DNA of 64,000 nucleotides from Macrostomum hystrix. Taxonomy: Eukaryota; Platyhelminthes; Macrostomidae. Both the position numbers and the translations under genes were made by a program. Position 1 is the stretch's first letter, and the number at the start of each line of letters is the position of its first letter. Below the pieces are notes generated by a model. That model was not told where the DNA came from, did not search any database, and worked only from the letters and a program-made list of their open reading frames with translations. The DNA is taken from the NCBI GenBank assembly GCA_950097015.1, contig CATNEN010000003.1:10646501-10710500 (forward strand), in the 5' to 3' direction. Of the stretch, positions 45,371 to 57,803 are shown piece after piece.

Positions 45371-46204
45371 AGGACTGTACTTTTAATGCACAAGTTTTAA
45401 GATCTCTTGCCACCGTGTCCAGACAAGTTTTTTTGGCGCTAAAAAGCCTCAATGTAGCGGAAAAAACTGGAACCTGTCAACAAAACACAGGATTCTGAAA
45501 CAAACAATTGGGCATTGTCTTTCAAGAACCGTGGCACAAACATCGCGTCAGATTGATTGCCTATCTTTTTGTGTAATTAAAACATTTTTGTGCTTAATTC
45601 GAACTAGAAGACGGCAGTACAGTGGAAAACTTACCTGCATCTGAACATATGGTAATGCTATCGAAAAGCACTCCTATAATACCTTAACCGTAGACTATAG
45701 AGCGTGTAATGTTATAGGCATATGTAAAAAGCATATTTTTATTAGTTTTTTGCTTACTTTTTGTGGAAATTATATAAAAAATATTGCGGTTAAAGCACAA
45801 TAGTTTTGCTTTTGTTATTGGTACGGTATTGGTAAGGTACTCGTGCTAAAGATAAAAATATTTAGCCTCTCTTGCGCGAATTTTAAACATTCTTTCGTAA
45901 ATAGTTTTTTTTATTTTCCCTTTCTTTATTTCGAAGAGGTACATGCAAATTTATTGTTTCGAAATACATAATAACACTGATGGATTGTAATTCAGAATGT
46001 ATCACTGTTTTCAGGGTATCCACAATGTCCGTTCCTAACCTCAGCATTCTAAGTATTTAAAGTAGTAAAGAACGTTCATTAATAGAACTCGGCTAGCGTG
46101 ACCAGACTCATAAGAGATTGAAATATCGCGCAATTGTTCCTTTTTGACACGCCTCTGAAAATTTTGATTCATTTTATATTGCCTGCTTTAAAAAAACTGT
46201 CAAA
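45371..46204. other. AT-rich intergenic stretch
   Basis: No supported gene or repeat. Confidence 0.5.
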
Positions 46205-46830
46205 CAAGCTACTGCAAGCAAGCAAACGTCACCAAGCAAACGTCACCAAGCAAACATTACCAAGCAAACATTACCAAGCAAACATCACCAAGCAAACATT
46301 ACCAAGCAAACATTACCAAGCAAACATCACCAAGCAAACGTCACCAAGCAAACATCACCAAGCAAACATCACCAAGCAAACGTCACCAAGCAAACGTCAC
46401 CAAGCAAACGTCACCAAGCAAACGTCACCAAGCAAACGTCACCAAGCAAACGTCACCAAGCAAACGTCACCAAGCAAACGTCACCAAGCAAACGTCACCA
46501 AGCAAACATTACCAAGCAAACATCACCAAGCAAACGTCACCAAGCAAACGTCACCAAGCAAACGTCACCAAGCAAACATTACCAAGCAAACATCACCAAG
46601 CAAACATTACCAAGCAAACATCACCAAGCAAACGTCACCAAGCAAACATTACCAAGCAAACATTACCAAGCAAACATTACCAAGCAAACATCACCAAGCA
46701 AACGTCACCAAGCAAACGTCACCAAGCAAACGTCACCAAGCAAACATCACCAAGCAAACATCACCAAGCAAACGTCACCAAGCAAACGTCACCAAGCAAA
46801 CGTCACTAAACAAATGTTGCCAAGCAAACA
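46205..46830. repeat. 14-bp minisatellite
   Basis: About 44 copies of CAAGCAAACGTCAC (ATCAC and ATTAC variants). The 254-aa KQTSPSKRHQAN-type ORF across it is an artefact. Confidence 0.97.
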
Positions 46831-47876
46831 TTCAAGGACCTCTTGCAGCACTTCTATCGTTAGCTAGTCTAGAAGTTATAGAAGTCCAAATTTCATAGTC
46901 AAATTCCTTGCAAACTTCACTAAGCAAATGTCTTCGACCAGATGTCAAACAAGCAGGTGTCACTAACATCAACAACGTCACCAGGCTAGCATCAGTGAAA
47001 AATCTGCAAACATTTTTTGTTTGTTCTATTTATTTGAGTTATAATACTTAAACGTAAAAAGACGAGGACTTAAGCAGAATTGCTAGTGATCGCGTGATAA
47101 AAGTATATACTTGCAGGTTGTTACTACGTCATTTATCGAACATTAATTTGACTTTCTAAGTACCTTTTTGTACAAGAAGTTCTGCACTTATAATTCCACA
47201 GGCTTAGCGTTAGCTTTGACACCTTCGTGTCATGAATCTGATTTGCTTCAGTGTAGACTAAAATTATCTTCGTGCTTAGCCACAGCCACCTGATGAATGT
47301 CCTCTGACGGTCAGTAGCGCTCGAGAATATGGCCACACAGCGAGGAGTAGCCACAAAAGGGTAAGAGGTCGCGGTGCAGGGCGGCCCGGGGGTTAGCAAA
47401 ATAACCCAGCTAGCTCACACAAAAACGCATGTGTGCTCACTGCTTCATTCACGGATACACCAACAAAAAAAGTCGCGCTGAGAAGCAGCCTTTCTCCCCC
47501 CCCCCATTCTGCCCCTGTTCTCTTACCCCCTGCGGACCAACCAGGTGTTTGCAGGCAGAGCGCTGACAGCAGTGATGGCAGAAGCTGACTGCTGGCTTCA
47601 TCTCATTCTCTCTCTCTCCACCAACCCTGCCCGCAGACCATACTGCTATACACTGTCAGCCGCTCTATAGTGCCTGGAGCAGAGGGGGAAATATATTGGA
47701 CCGCTGGGGGTAGGGGGTTTGGCGACCGATAAAAATAGCAGTCCTAAAGAAGCCGATCTCTTCCAAGAGTCTCTGTTCTGCCGTTCCCTCTTTTTCGCTT
47801 CATAATTAGCCCAGCTGGCGTTTGCCTGAAATCTGTGCTGGGGTGAATAATTCAATAGAGTAAGCATTTTTCTATA
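46831..47876. other. intergenic or 5' region of the hairpin-protein gene
   Basis: No exon is supported. A GCAGG.CGGCCC...AACCCAGCTAGCTCAC phrase near 47377 resembles one near 61085, suggesting another dispersed repeat. Confidence 0.35.
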
Positions 47877-50800
47877 ATGTTCTCTACACTAGCTGGAGGT
47901 CGGCGCTATCCCGGCTCGATATCGCACCGGCACAAGCACGTGACGTTCGGCAAAATTGCCATCGGGGTGGCGAAGGGCACCGCCATGATTGGTGAGCCAC
48001 TTTTTATGAATTGTTTCCCTTGGAGATTCGAACTCCTGACTTCCGGGCCACTCTATATAAAATGATCAATACCCATGATTGCAGTGATTGGTGTCCCAGT
48101 CTGCACAATAGCAGCTGGAATTGGTGCCACAGCCATTGTCGCCTACGGTTTAGCGAGCCCATTCTACTATGGCGGCAAAAAGTTGGTGAAAAAAATCCGG
48201 CGGCAAGTTCAAAAGAAGGAAGAACTGGCCTGCACTGATCGGCTAACAAGGGAAGACATTCTGGTTTGGTTGGAGAATTGCGAAGGCGACCCAGGTGCGT
48301 CTCTCTAACGGAGGCGTCGTTTGCAGATTGTGGAGATTTTTTTCGTAGGGTCGTTGGTTTGCGGAGTGGGGTGGGTAGTTTTTTGCGGAGTGGGATAATT
48401 AACTCCCGGAGAGAGGTAATTGGTTTGCGAATTTCGGTGATTAGTTTGCCGAGTGGGTGGTTGTCTTTCGGAGTGACGGAGGTTTACGGAGTGTAGTGGT
48501 TAGATAGTGGATTGGGGTGGTTGGCTTGCGGAGTGGGATAGCTGGTTTACGGAGTGGGGTGGCTGGTTTGCAGAGTGCAGTGGTTGGTTTGCGGAGTGGG
48601 GTGGTTGGTTTGCGGAGTGGGGTGGTTATGCTCCGGTAAAAATAGTTTATATTAAGTTTTAAAAAATAACTTGATCTTCTCGGGTTAAAAGCAAAGAGGG
48701 GAAGTTAATCGTTGATTAAGTTCATGCTAATGGTATTAATTTAGAACTGCATCGAGTGCAGGGAGTCATTTAAAACAAAAAAGCTATTCGCAAAAGAGAC
48801 TGTATAATAAGCATAAAAGTTTGATAGGCAATTCAAGGTTAAGCCGATCAAAGCTAATGACATTGGCTTCAAAGCCAGTCAAAGGAGAAAGCTGCATTTT
48901 TCGCAATGTTACCTTATTAGTAATATCCGGTCTATTGTTAAGATGCTCACCAGGCAATCTAAAAATAGAGGTCATTTCAATGATGACATTGCAATCAGCT
49001 AAGAGGAAATATACTGTGGCGAGGCTTAAGTTGATTGAAACAACAATAACACAGACAAAATGAGACACAAAAGCAACCTGAAGCAACCTACCTTCAGAAA
49101 CACGCTGCTTCTGAAACAACCTACCTTCAGAAACACGCTACTTTCTGAAGCAACCAACCTTTATGCTTTCTGAAGCAACCAACCTCTATGCTTTCTGAAA
49201 CAACCAACCATTATGCTTTCTGAAACAACCAACCTTTATGCTTTCTGAAACAACCAACCATTATGCTTTCTGAAACAACCAACCTTTATGCTTTCTGAAA
49301 CAACCAACCTTTATGCTTTCTGAAACCTACAACCTACCTTCAGAAAAACGCTGCTTTCTGAAACAACCTACCTTCAGAAACACGCTGCTTCTGAAACAAC
49401 CTACCTTCAGAAACACGCTGCTTCTGAAACAACCTACCTTCAGAAACACGCTGCTTCTGAAACAACCTACCTTCAAGCTGCACACTGGTTCCTAAAAAAT
49501 GCATATATTAGCTGTTGAGTACCTGAAAACTTGAAGTGCGGTTGGCTGTGTGTGCTCAGGAGTCAGTGGAATGGGGAGAACTGCCTCCTCGCTGGCTGCG
49601 GGTCCATTGTCACCAATTGATAGTAAATCGCTTGCTTTCAGAATCAATCGACCAGTCGGAAAACGCTGCCGCGGGGAACTCACCAAGCTTGACTTCGGTT
49701 GGGAGAACGAGCGCAAATACCTCCGGTGGCGGGGATGCAGCAGCAGCATCAGCAGCAGCAGCAGCCTCATCAACATCTAGTACTGGCTTAGGACAGCAAA
49801 GAAAAAAGCCAGCGCTGAGGCGCCTATTCAGCCGAGAGAGTCGCTCTGGCTTCGTGCTGCTCGCCTCCTCGCCGTCAGATCCGGCAGCTGACGAGGCGCT
49901 CGCCAGCGATAGAGATCCGGCAATGGGCGCCGTGGGCAACCGGCGATCAGAGTATCAGCCGCTTGTGAATGAATCCGACGAATCCGAGGCTGATGGACCC
50001 GGTAATTGATCAGTTTTATAACTCTACTTTGTCTCACCTTTTATCAGAAGCGATGATCATTCACGGTGGTGAACCATGATCATTCACGGTGGGAACCATG
50101 CTCATTCACGGTGGTGAACCATGATAATTCACGGTGGTGAACCATGATCATTCACGGTGGTGAACCACGATCATTCACGGTGGTGAACCACGATCATTCA
50201 CGGTGGTGAACCATGATCATTCACGGTGGTGAACCATGATCATTCACGGTGGTGAACCATGATCATTCACGGTGGTGAACCATGATCATTCACAGTGGTG
50301 AACCGTGATCATTCACAATGGCGAACCATGATCATTCACAGTGGTGAACCATGATAATTCACGGTGGTGAACCATGATCATTCACGATGGTGAACCATGA
50401 TCATTCACGGTGGGAACCATGCTCATTCACGGTGGTGAACCATGATCATTCACGGTGGTGAACCATGATCATTCACGGTGGTGAACCATGACCATTCACA
50501 GTGGTGAACCATGATAATTCACGGTGGTGAACCATGATCATTCACGGTGGTGAACCACGATCATTCACGGTGGTGAACCATGATCATTCACGGTGGTGAA
50601 CCATGATCATTCACGGTGGTGAACCATGATCATTCACGGTGGTGAACCATGATCATTCACGGTGGTGAACCATGATCATTCACGGTGGTGAACCATGATC
50701 ATTCACGGTGGTGAACCATGATCATTCACAGTGGTGAACCGTGATCATTCACAATGGCGAACCATGATCATTCACAGTGGTGAACCGTGATCATTCACAA

Positions 50801-52190
50801 TGGCGAACCTTGATCATTCACAGTGGTGATCGATTATCATCAACCTTGAAAATTAACATTTTAGGTGGTGAACCAGAAATTCATTCACACGATCAAATGG
50901 TCACGTGTACTGAATGTACTTTTGTGTCTAAAATTTGCTCTAGTTTAATTGTCACTGAAGCCAATATGAACTGGCAACAAAGTATTTTAAATCTTTTACA
51001 ATTCTTCTTTGACTAACTATACGTTCTATTAATCCATATTTCGTTTTCAAAGACGAAATGTTGCGTCTCTAAACGTTTTTTTTATCTCGACTTGTTCACC
51101 GCTAAGACATTTTTCTCGCTCACCAGCAGCCAAGGAAAGGTGGGACATCAGGGCTTAAGTATGAAAACTCCCAGACTCTTTTTTTGTCAATTCTGTTATG
51201 AAATTTATGGGAGCGGAAGAAATTGGAGAGAGTAAAAGAGGAAATGCAAAGAGAGGGCGACAGGGCGAGTGGTGGGGGAGATTTAGGGAGATTTAGCTTC
51301 TGGTTGCTGCTCCTAAGCACATGTAAAATTAATGAATGAGGCGAGACAGGCAAAAAGGGACTTCACTTTCTGGACTAGCTAGAGAAAGACGAAACAGAGA
51401 GAGAGACTGTGGCAGAGCAGAACGTTACGGAACATAATGAGAGCTGCGAGAAACTCTGCACTAAAACAGTGAACTAAAATCATTCACAGTGAATTAAAAT
51501 CATTCACAGTCACCTAAAATCATTCACAGTGACCTAAAATCATTCACAGTGACCTAAAATCATTCACAGTCACCTAAAATCATTCACAGTCACCTAAAAT
51601 CATTCACAGTCACCTAAAATCATTCACAGTCACCTAAAATCATTCACAGTCACCTAAAATCATTCACAGTCACCTAAAATCATTCAAGGTGACCTAAAAC
51701 CATTCACAGTGAAATAAAATCCTTCACAATGATCTAAAACCAAAGAACTTAATTCGTTGACAGTGAACTTTAAAGCTTAAAAAACATTTCAGACCAAGCG
51801 GAACTCTGGCGAGAGATGGAGCACGTTGTTCATAGACTTCGTCATGACCGGCTGTCCATCTGTCCGGAGAACATCGTCACGGTTGACCAGCCGCTTATAT
51901 TGGAAAACAGCAACGACATCATGCAGCTGATCCAACGACTACAACTGGAGGGTCACCTTCGTCAGCTAACGAGAGCTGCTTCAATGCCAACGCTAAGTCA
52001 GTGGCAGCCGCAGCTTCTTCAGCATCAGCAGCAGCATCAGGAGGATGATTTTGTGGCCAGTCTGCCGCACGACTCACTGACTGTACAGAAGAAACGATAC
52101 TTGCGAGCAATCTCCGACAACGGAGTTCTGCCGTGTCGAAGTCAGGCGAAGTCGACCACGGCGGCATCGGCCTCTGAAACAGTCAGCTAG
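47877..52190 (+). CDS. membrane-hairpin protein, RNF19-like C-terminal region, four exons, 360 aa
   Basis: Exons 47877-47991, 48085-48294, 49642-50001 and 51793-52190, every junction in phase 1. A basic HRHKH precedes a long hydrophobic segment spanning exons 1-2 (KIAIGVAKGTAMIV, then IGVPVCTIAAGIGATAIV, AYGLASPFYY), followed by GGKKLVKKIRRQVQKK. This resembles the membrane region of RNF19-type RBR ubiquitin ligases (KHKRNLAI.GG...GVPI.LAYVYG), but no RING or IBR domains are seen upstream. The rest is Ser/Ala-rich (exon 3), then a helical region with WREMEHVVHRLRHD, a His/Gln stretch and a disordered C-terminus. The start is uncertain: ttctctacactag at 47880-47892 could be a 3' splice site from an earlier exon. 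Introns 2 and 3 are filled with minisatellites. The family call is tentative; the gene model is firmer. Confidence 0.55.
48013..48049 (-). repeat. tRNA 3'-half-like fragment in intron 1
   Basis: GGAGTTCGAATCTCC on the minus strand is a box B/T-arm-like palindrome in a 93-bp intron. A tRNA-derived remnant is likely. Confidence 0.35.
48330..48640. repeat. 21-bp degenerate minisatellite
   Basis: Units around GTTTGCGGAGTGGGGTGG, more diverged than its neighbours, in intron 2 of the hairpin-protein gene. Confidence 0.85.
49060..49480. repeat. 25-bp and 33-bp interleaved minisatellites
   Basis: CTTTCTGAAACAACCAACC plus TTTATG units (25 bp) lie between blocks with CTTCTGAAACAACCTACC plus TTCAGAAACACGCTG (33 bp). 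The shared TCTGAAACAACC shows common origin. Located in intron 2 of the hairpin-protein gene. Confidence 0.93.
49541..49608 (+). mobile_element. SINE family 1, 3' fragment (copy 3)
   Basis: About 65 bp matches the 3' end of the two longer copies (TGTGTGCTCAGGAGTCAG, GCTGGCTGCGGGTC, GTCACCAA), plus orientation. It ends just before the acceptor of exon 3 at 49642. Confidence 0.8.
50050..50850. repeat. 23-bp imperfect-palindrome minisatellite
   Basis: About 34 copies whose core GTGAACCATGATCATTCAC is nearly self-complementary (GTGAA...TTCAC around TGATCA). It lies in intron 3 of the hairpin-protein gene. Unit-sized hairpins are possible in either strand. Confidence 0.97.
51470..51740. repeat. 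20-bp minisatellite
   Basis: About 13 copies of CATTCACAGTCACCTAAAAT in the same intron as the palindromic array, sharing CATTCACAGTG with it. One may derive from the other. Confidence 0.95.
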
Positions 52191-52237
52191 GTTTAATTTT
52201 TTTCAGGAAGGGAGAAACTTTTTGGGACTATCTCAAA

Positions 52238-53035
52238 ACTACTATGTCTCAAACCTTCTAGATCTCAAACCTTCTAGATTTCGAACTCTGTAGATCTCAG
52301 TCTCTAGATCTCAAACCTTCTAGATCTCAAACCTTCTAGATCTCAAACCTTCTAGATCTCAAACCTTCTAGATCTCAAAGTCAAACCTTCTAGATCTCAA
52401 ACCTTCTAGATTTCGAACTCTGTAGATCTCAGTCTCTAGATCTCAAACCTTCTAGATCTCAAACCTTCTAGATCTCAAACCTTCTAGATCTCAAACCTTC
52501 TAGATCTCAAACCTTCTAGATCTCAAAGTCAAACCTTCTAGATCTCAAACCTTCTAGATCTCAAACCTTCTAGATCTCAAACCTTCTAGATCTCAAACCT
52601 TCTAGATCTCAAACCTTCTAGATCTCAAACCTTCTGGATCTCAAACCTTCTAGATCTCAAACCTTCTAGATCTCAAAGTCAAACCTTCTAGATCTCAAAC
52701 CTTCTAGATCTCAAACCTTCTAGATCTCAAACCTTCTAGATCTCAAACCTTCTAGATCTCAAACCTTCTAGATCTCAAACCTTCTAGATTTCGAACTCTG
52801 TAGATCTCAGTCTCTAGATCTCAAACCTTCTAGATCTCAGACCTTCTAGATCTCAAACTCAAACCTTCTAGATCTCAAACCTTCTAGATTTCGAACTCTG
52901 TAGATCTCAGTCTCTAGATCTCATTCTCTAGATCTCATTATCTAGATCTCAGTCTCTAGATATCAGTCTCTAGATATCAGTCTCTAGATCTCAGTCTCTA
53001 GATCTCAGTCTTTAGATCTAAATCCTTCTAGATCT
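52238..53035. repeat. 16-bp minisatellite with higher-order blocks
   Basis: About 50 copies of CTTCTAGATCTCAAAC. A variant block (TTTCGAACTCTGTAGATC..) recurs four times. It starts about 50 bp after the stop codon of the hairpin-protein gene. Confidence 0.97.
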
Positions 53036-53639
53036 CAGATTGAATACTGTACTTACTCAGACTGTACCTAAATCGAATTCCTTTTGTTGATTACAATTGA
53101 AAAACATTATCATTGTTTGTGTTATTCATAGGTGGCTGTGAGCAACTAATACATGATAGATCCCCAGGCAGCAACGCACAATATCCCACCGAGCTTGCTG
53201 TCCAAGCAACAAGCAATCAATATTTACACTTCTGCTATAGTGGCGTGCAGTGCTGACCGAAGGATATTAAATAATTTTTTTCTAGTCGCCACTATTGCTC
53301 CACCCACGCACAGAAGCCTGTCATATCCGATTATTTATACGTCCTGTTGCTATGGAGCCGGCTGAGCGAGTTCAATATGTTTCAGCTTCTGATTTTGTAT
53401 CTATGCAAAGAAAGCGGACCACAATTGTTAATTAACTCTTGTACATAGTGCTCGTTTTAATTTTGAAAGTACAAAAAATATTATGAAAAAATATATACAT
53501 ATTTGTTTTTTGACATTCAAATAAGCTTTTTTAGACGTTTTTAGAGAAAAATACACGGACATAAATTAAGGGCCAGTGTCAAATTTGTGAGCCAGAAGCA
53601 GCAAAGGATACTCAGAAGACGGAAAGTCCAATCGAGAGA
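53036..53639. other. intergenic stretch
   Basis: AT-rich, nothing supported. Confidence 0.5.
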
Positions 53640-54182
53640 GAGTGAGAGAGTCAGGTAGTCAGAGTGAGAGTCAGAGGGAGAGTCAGAGGGAGAGTCAGGA
53701 GAAGGAGAGTCAGAGGGAGAGTCAGAGGGAGAGTCAGAGGGAGAGTCAGCGGGAGAGTCAGAGGGAGAGTCAGAGGAAGAGTCAGCGGGAGAGTCAGCGG
53801 GAGAGTCAGAGGGAGAGTCAGCGGGAGAGTCAGCGGGAGAGTCAGAGGGAGAGTCAGAGGGAGAGTCAGAGGGAGAGTCAGCGGGAGAGTCAGAGGGAGA
53901 GTCAGAGGGAGAGTCAGCGGGAGAGTCAGAGGGAGAGTCAGCGGGAGAGTCAGAGGGAGAGCCAGAGGGAGAGTCAGCGGGAGAGTCAGCGGGAGAGTCA
54001 GCGGGAGAGTCAGCGGGAGAGTCAGAGGGAGAGTCAGCGGGAGAGTCAGAGGGAGAGTCAGAGGGAGAGTCAGCGGGAGAGTCAGAGGGAGAGTCAGAGG
54101 AAGAGTCAGCGGGAGAGTCAGAGGGAGAGTCAGCGGGAGAGTCAGCGGGAGAGTCAGAGGGAGAGTCAGCGGGAGAGTCAGA
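53640..54182. repeat. 12-bp minisatellite
   Basis: About 45 copies of GAGAGTCAGAGG / GAGAGTCAGCGG. It is open in more than one frame (SQRE and VRGR peptides) because the unit is stop-free. Confidence 0.97.
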
Positions 54183-54579
54183 GTGCTTGCTTGTAATGGG
54201 TTAGCTAATATTTTGCATGCGATTATTCATCAGATGCAGTAAGAAAATTGGCACATACTTTTTGTTCGCACATATAATTTTGAAGGCCTAAAAATTCAGA
54301 CTCAAAACTCGCGGTCACACAGATGAGATAAGATAAGGCCCACTGTTTTTTGTTAGAGAGTAGCGGAGTAGCAAGAAAGCCCGACTAAAAATAGCAGTTG
54401 CTCCTAGGAGCATTGCTGAACTCAAAGGATTATACGAATACTTAGGATAAATATGAGTCTAGCTGTAGAGTTGTAACAAATTGTATGCTGTTGGTACATT
54501 TAGCCTCTCACAGATATGAACAGTTCAGTGTTTTGACAGGTTCAGCGACATCACTCATTGCACTCAATCACTCGCTGCC

Positions 54580-55075
54580 TTAATATACCTTAATCTCCTT
54601 GTTATTTTAGTCTCGTAATCTATTACTTACTATCGTATTAAATCTCGCATCTTATCATTTCACCCTCTATCTCACCCTGTATCTCTTAATCTAACCCTGT
54701 GTCTCCTCCTTTAACTATTAGTCTCATGTATCTTTTCAGTCCCTATATATTTTAATCTCACCCTGTATCACACGCTTTATCTCTACCTTAATCTCACGCT
54801 TATCGCTACCTTAATCTCACGCTTATCTCTACCTTAATCTCACGCTTATCGCTACCTTAATCTCACGCTTATCTCTACCTTAATCTCACGCTTATCTCTA
54901 CCTTTATCTCACGCTTATCTCTACCTTAATCTCACCCTCTATCTCTACCTTAATCTCACCCTCTATCTCTACCTTAATCTCATCCTCTATCGTTGTATCT
55001 CACCCTTTCTCTGACCATCTATATCACTATCTATCTCACACTTCATCTTTCTATCTCAATCTCTCTTCTTCTCTG
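54580..55075. repeat. degenerate 21-23-bp minisatellite
   Basis: Units around TCTCACGCTTATCTCTACC with diverged edges. Confidence 0.88.
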
Positions 55076-55649
55076 TTCACTGTTCAATCTTAGGAATTCC
55101 CAAATAAAAAAACTTTTTTCCTAATCAGCGGGTAATTATTTAACCTAAAAAAAGTGGAAGATTTTTCGGAAATTTCCTTCATCCCTTCATCCTGCCCCTG
55201 CGTGAGAGTTTTAAGAGCCGACCACATAGGACTCGCTCTCACAAGTCATTTGAAGCCGAATAAACTGAATTCCTGAGATTGAGAGAACGCTTCAAAATCT
55301 AGTACAAAATGTCCGGCCGGCTCATCTCGCTGTGCCTTCCTTACTGTCCTGTCTCTCCCACATTTTCTCTCCCTTTTTTTAAAATACACTGGTGCTTGCG
55401 CGACTTGCCAGAAGAAATAATTCCTCTTTGCATTTCCTTTTCCCGCCCTGGCCATCAATGGGTGTGGCCGCAAACCGACCTAATCTCCTTAGACAGGTGT
55501 GTGAATGTGTGTGTGCGTGTGTGCTCACGACACGATGGGAGCGAGGAGTAATCGCTGCTCAGGGATTCTTTGAGCAAAAATCTCTTTGCTGTCTCTCCGC
55601 GTCTTTAGGCTTCGGGTTTCATTTTGTTTTAAGAGCAGCACTGGGCGAG

Positions 55650-55945
55650 AGGTAGAAAAGTAGATAGAGAGAGGTAGAGAAGTAGATAGAGAGAGGTAGA
55701 GACGTAGATAGAGAGTGGTAGAGAAGTAGATAGAGAGAGGTAGAGAAGCAGATAGAGAGAGGTAGAGAAGTAGATAGAAAGAGGTAGATAAGTAGATAGA
55801 GAGAAGTAGATAAGTAGATAGAGAGAGGTAGAGAAGTAGATAGAGAGAGGTAGATAAGTAGATAGCGAGAGGTAGAGATGTAGATAAAGAGAGGTAGAGA
55901 GGTAGATTGAGAGAGGTAGAGACGTAGATAGAGAGGTAGAGAGAT
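55650..55945. repeat. 22-bp minisatellite
   Basis: About 13 copies around GTAGATAGAGAGAGGTAGAG. Confidence 0.95.
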
Positions 55946-57803
55946 GGAGAGTTATATAGAGATAAGGCGCAAATCGAGAAGTAAAGCCGAAAAAGAGAAA
56001 GTATATACTTATGCTTGAGGGAAGTAGACGGCAAAAGAGGTGGATGATGAAATGAAAGTAAAATAAAATGAAAACATTTTTTGCCGCATAAGTCTGCCGT
56101 TTTTGTCAGAATTATAGAGCTAAACGATCGGTTTGCAAGCTTAGTTTACTAGCAAGGCAGTTTTTTCTAGGAAACAGGCAGAACAAGTCAAAGCATGAAT
56201 TGCAACCAAAGCCGGAAGAGCAGATCTACTTCGTTTAAAAAAGCCGACACTGCTATATACCCATAATAACAAAAATGAATCTCATTTACTATTATAAATT
56301 TGTATATAATAGGAGGCAAGTAACGATTTGTGTAACTTCAGCCGTACGTCATTTTATTCTTAACCTCAATTGGTCAAAGCCAAACTCCAAGCATGCATTG
56401 CTCAAGGAATTATGAATTGTTTAATGCAAAAAGAAAAGCTAAACGAAAATTGTATGCTATTTGTCAATAAATTCAGAAAATAAACATTTTTTACTGGACA
56501 CATTTTTACGCAAAAGTTTATAATATAAATAACAAATTTCAATAAAAGAACAACAGCATGAAATAGCTGTAAGCCAAACGAACAAGTTAAATAGCTGGAA
56601 CAAAAACTGTAATTTACAATTTAAATCATGTGAACAAGTTCTGAAATGACAAAATGTTGTAATGCAAGTTTCGGTAGTTGCCACCAAAGTCAAAATAAAA
56701 TTAAATATCGAATTTCCAAATTAACCATGATTGCTTTTGGAATAGGTCGAGGATTTTTTGTGTTCTAACTTGTAAACAAAAAATATTAATAAAATAAATA
56801 GTTTAAACATTACTTTCGCACACATATTAAACATGAAAAATTCCTAACTCGTTTTAACGGAAAAATATACTGGTAAAGAGGAATTCGATAAAACAAAGTA
56901 GCATGTTTAGAGTAATAAAAAACGCATACTAATATAAACATGAAAAAGAAAATTACATTTCTAGGCGCACAATAAAAAAGATAGCTACAATAAATCGATT
57001 CTTAAAGACTGCAGAATACCAAGATGGCAGCCTTATCTTTTTGCATATCAGTTGGATAAGTTATTTGATAAATTGTTACAAGCCACTATTAATACTACTT
57101 TAGGTAGTAACATGAAATCAAAATCTAAAGGATTCACCGGAAAAGAACGCCAGAAAAAAATTAATCGGGACACGGACGCGAAAACTTATGACAAGAATTT
57201 GCTATTTGTCTTAGAAAAAAATAGAGAAAACCGCTGTGAACAAATTGAACTAAAACATTTTTTGTAAATATATGTACCAGAGCGGAACTGCTAAACGATT
57301 CCCACAAACGATGCAACATACTTTTGAACTAATATAATTCTTATCAAGTCGTAATAAGATAACTACGAGTATATAATATGAGAAGCTTTTTATACGTATA
57401 GTTTTAGACTCATTAAAAATTAATTATCGCAAATTAAATAGAGGAAGCTGGAGATTCCATACAGATTTTTTGTTTTGTTAGAATGATATGCTGTTCAAAT
57501 ACAATTGCGCCACATTACAATTTCTCAAATTGTAAGAGATGGACGCGCTAGCCCTAGGCAAGATGTACATCTAGCGAATTTGTGGTAGAAAACTAGGGGT
57601 GCTATGTACATGTACCGCCGGGAGAGAAGTTTGGGGTGGTTGGCTCACGTTGGCTCACGTCGAGTTCAACATCATCGATCGAGACTTTTGGTTATTATTC
57701 AAGCTAATATTAGCAGGGATTTTTAATTGTCGAATCTATAAATACACACAGGTGAATAATCAATGGAATCCTTAGCCCAGCAAATCCTTTATGCCAGTTT
57801 TTA
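55946..57803. other. AT-rich stretch, 3' flank of the nuclear receptor
   Basis: Only short AT-rich open frames with no recognisable features. Nothing is supported. Confidence 0.5.

Noticed and set aside
46134-46898. 254-codon Lys/Gln/Thr-rich ORF
   Set aside because: It is a 14-bp minisatellite. Because 14 is not a multiple of three, the peptide is the unit cycling through all three frames.
53642-54242. SQRE- and VRGR-repeat proteins (184 and 192 codons)
   Set aside because: Both come from the same 12-bp stop-free minisatellite read in two frames.
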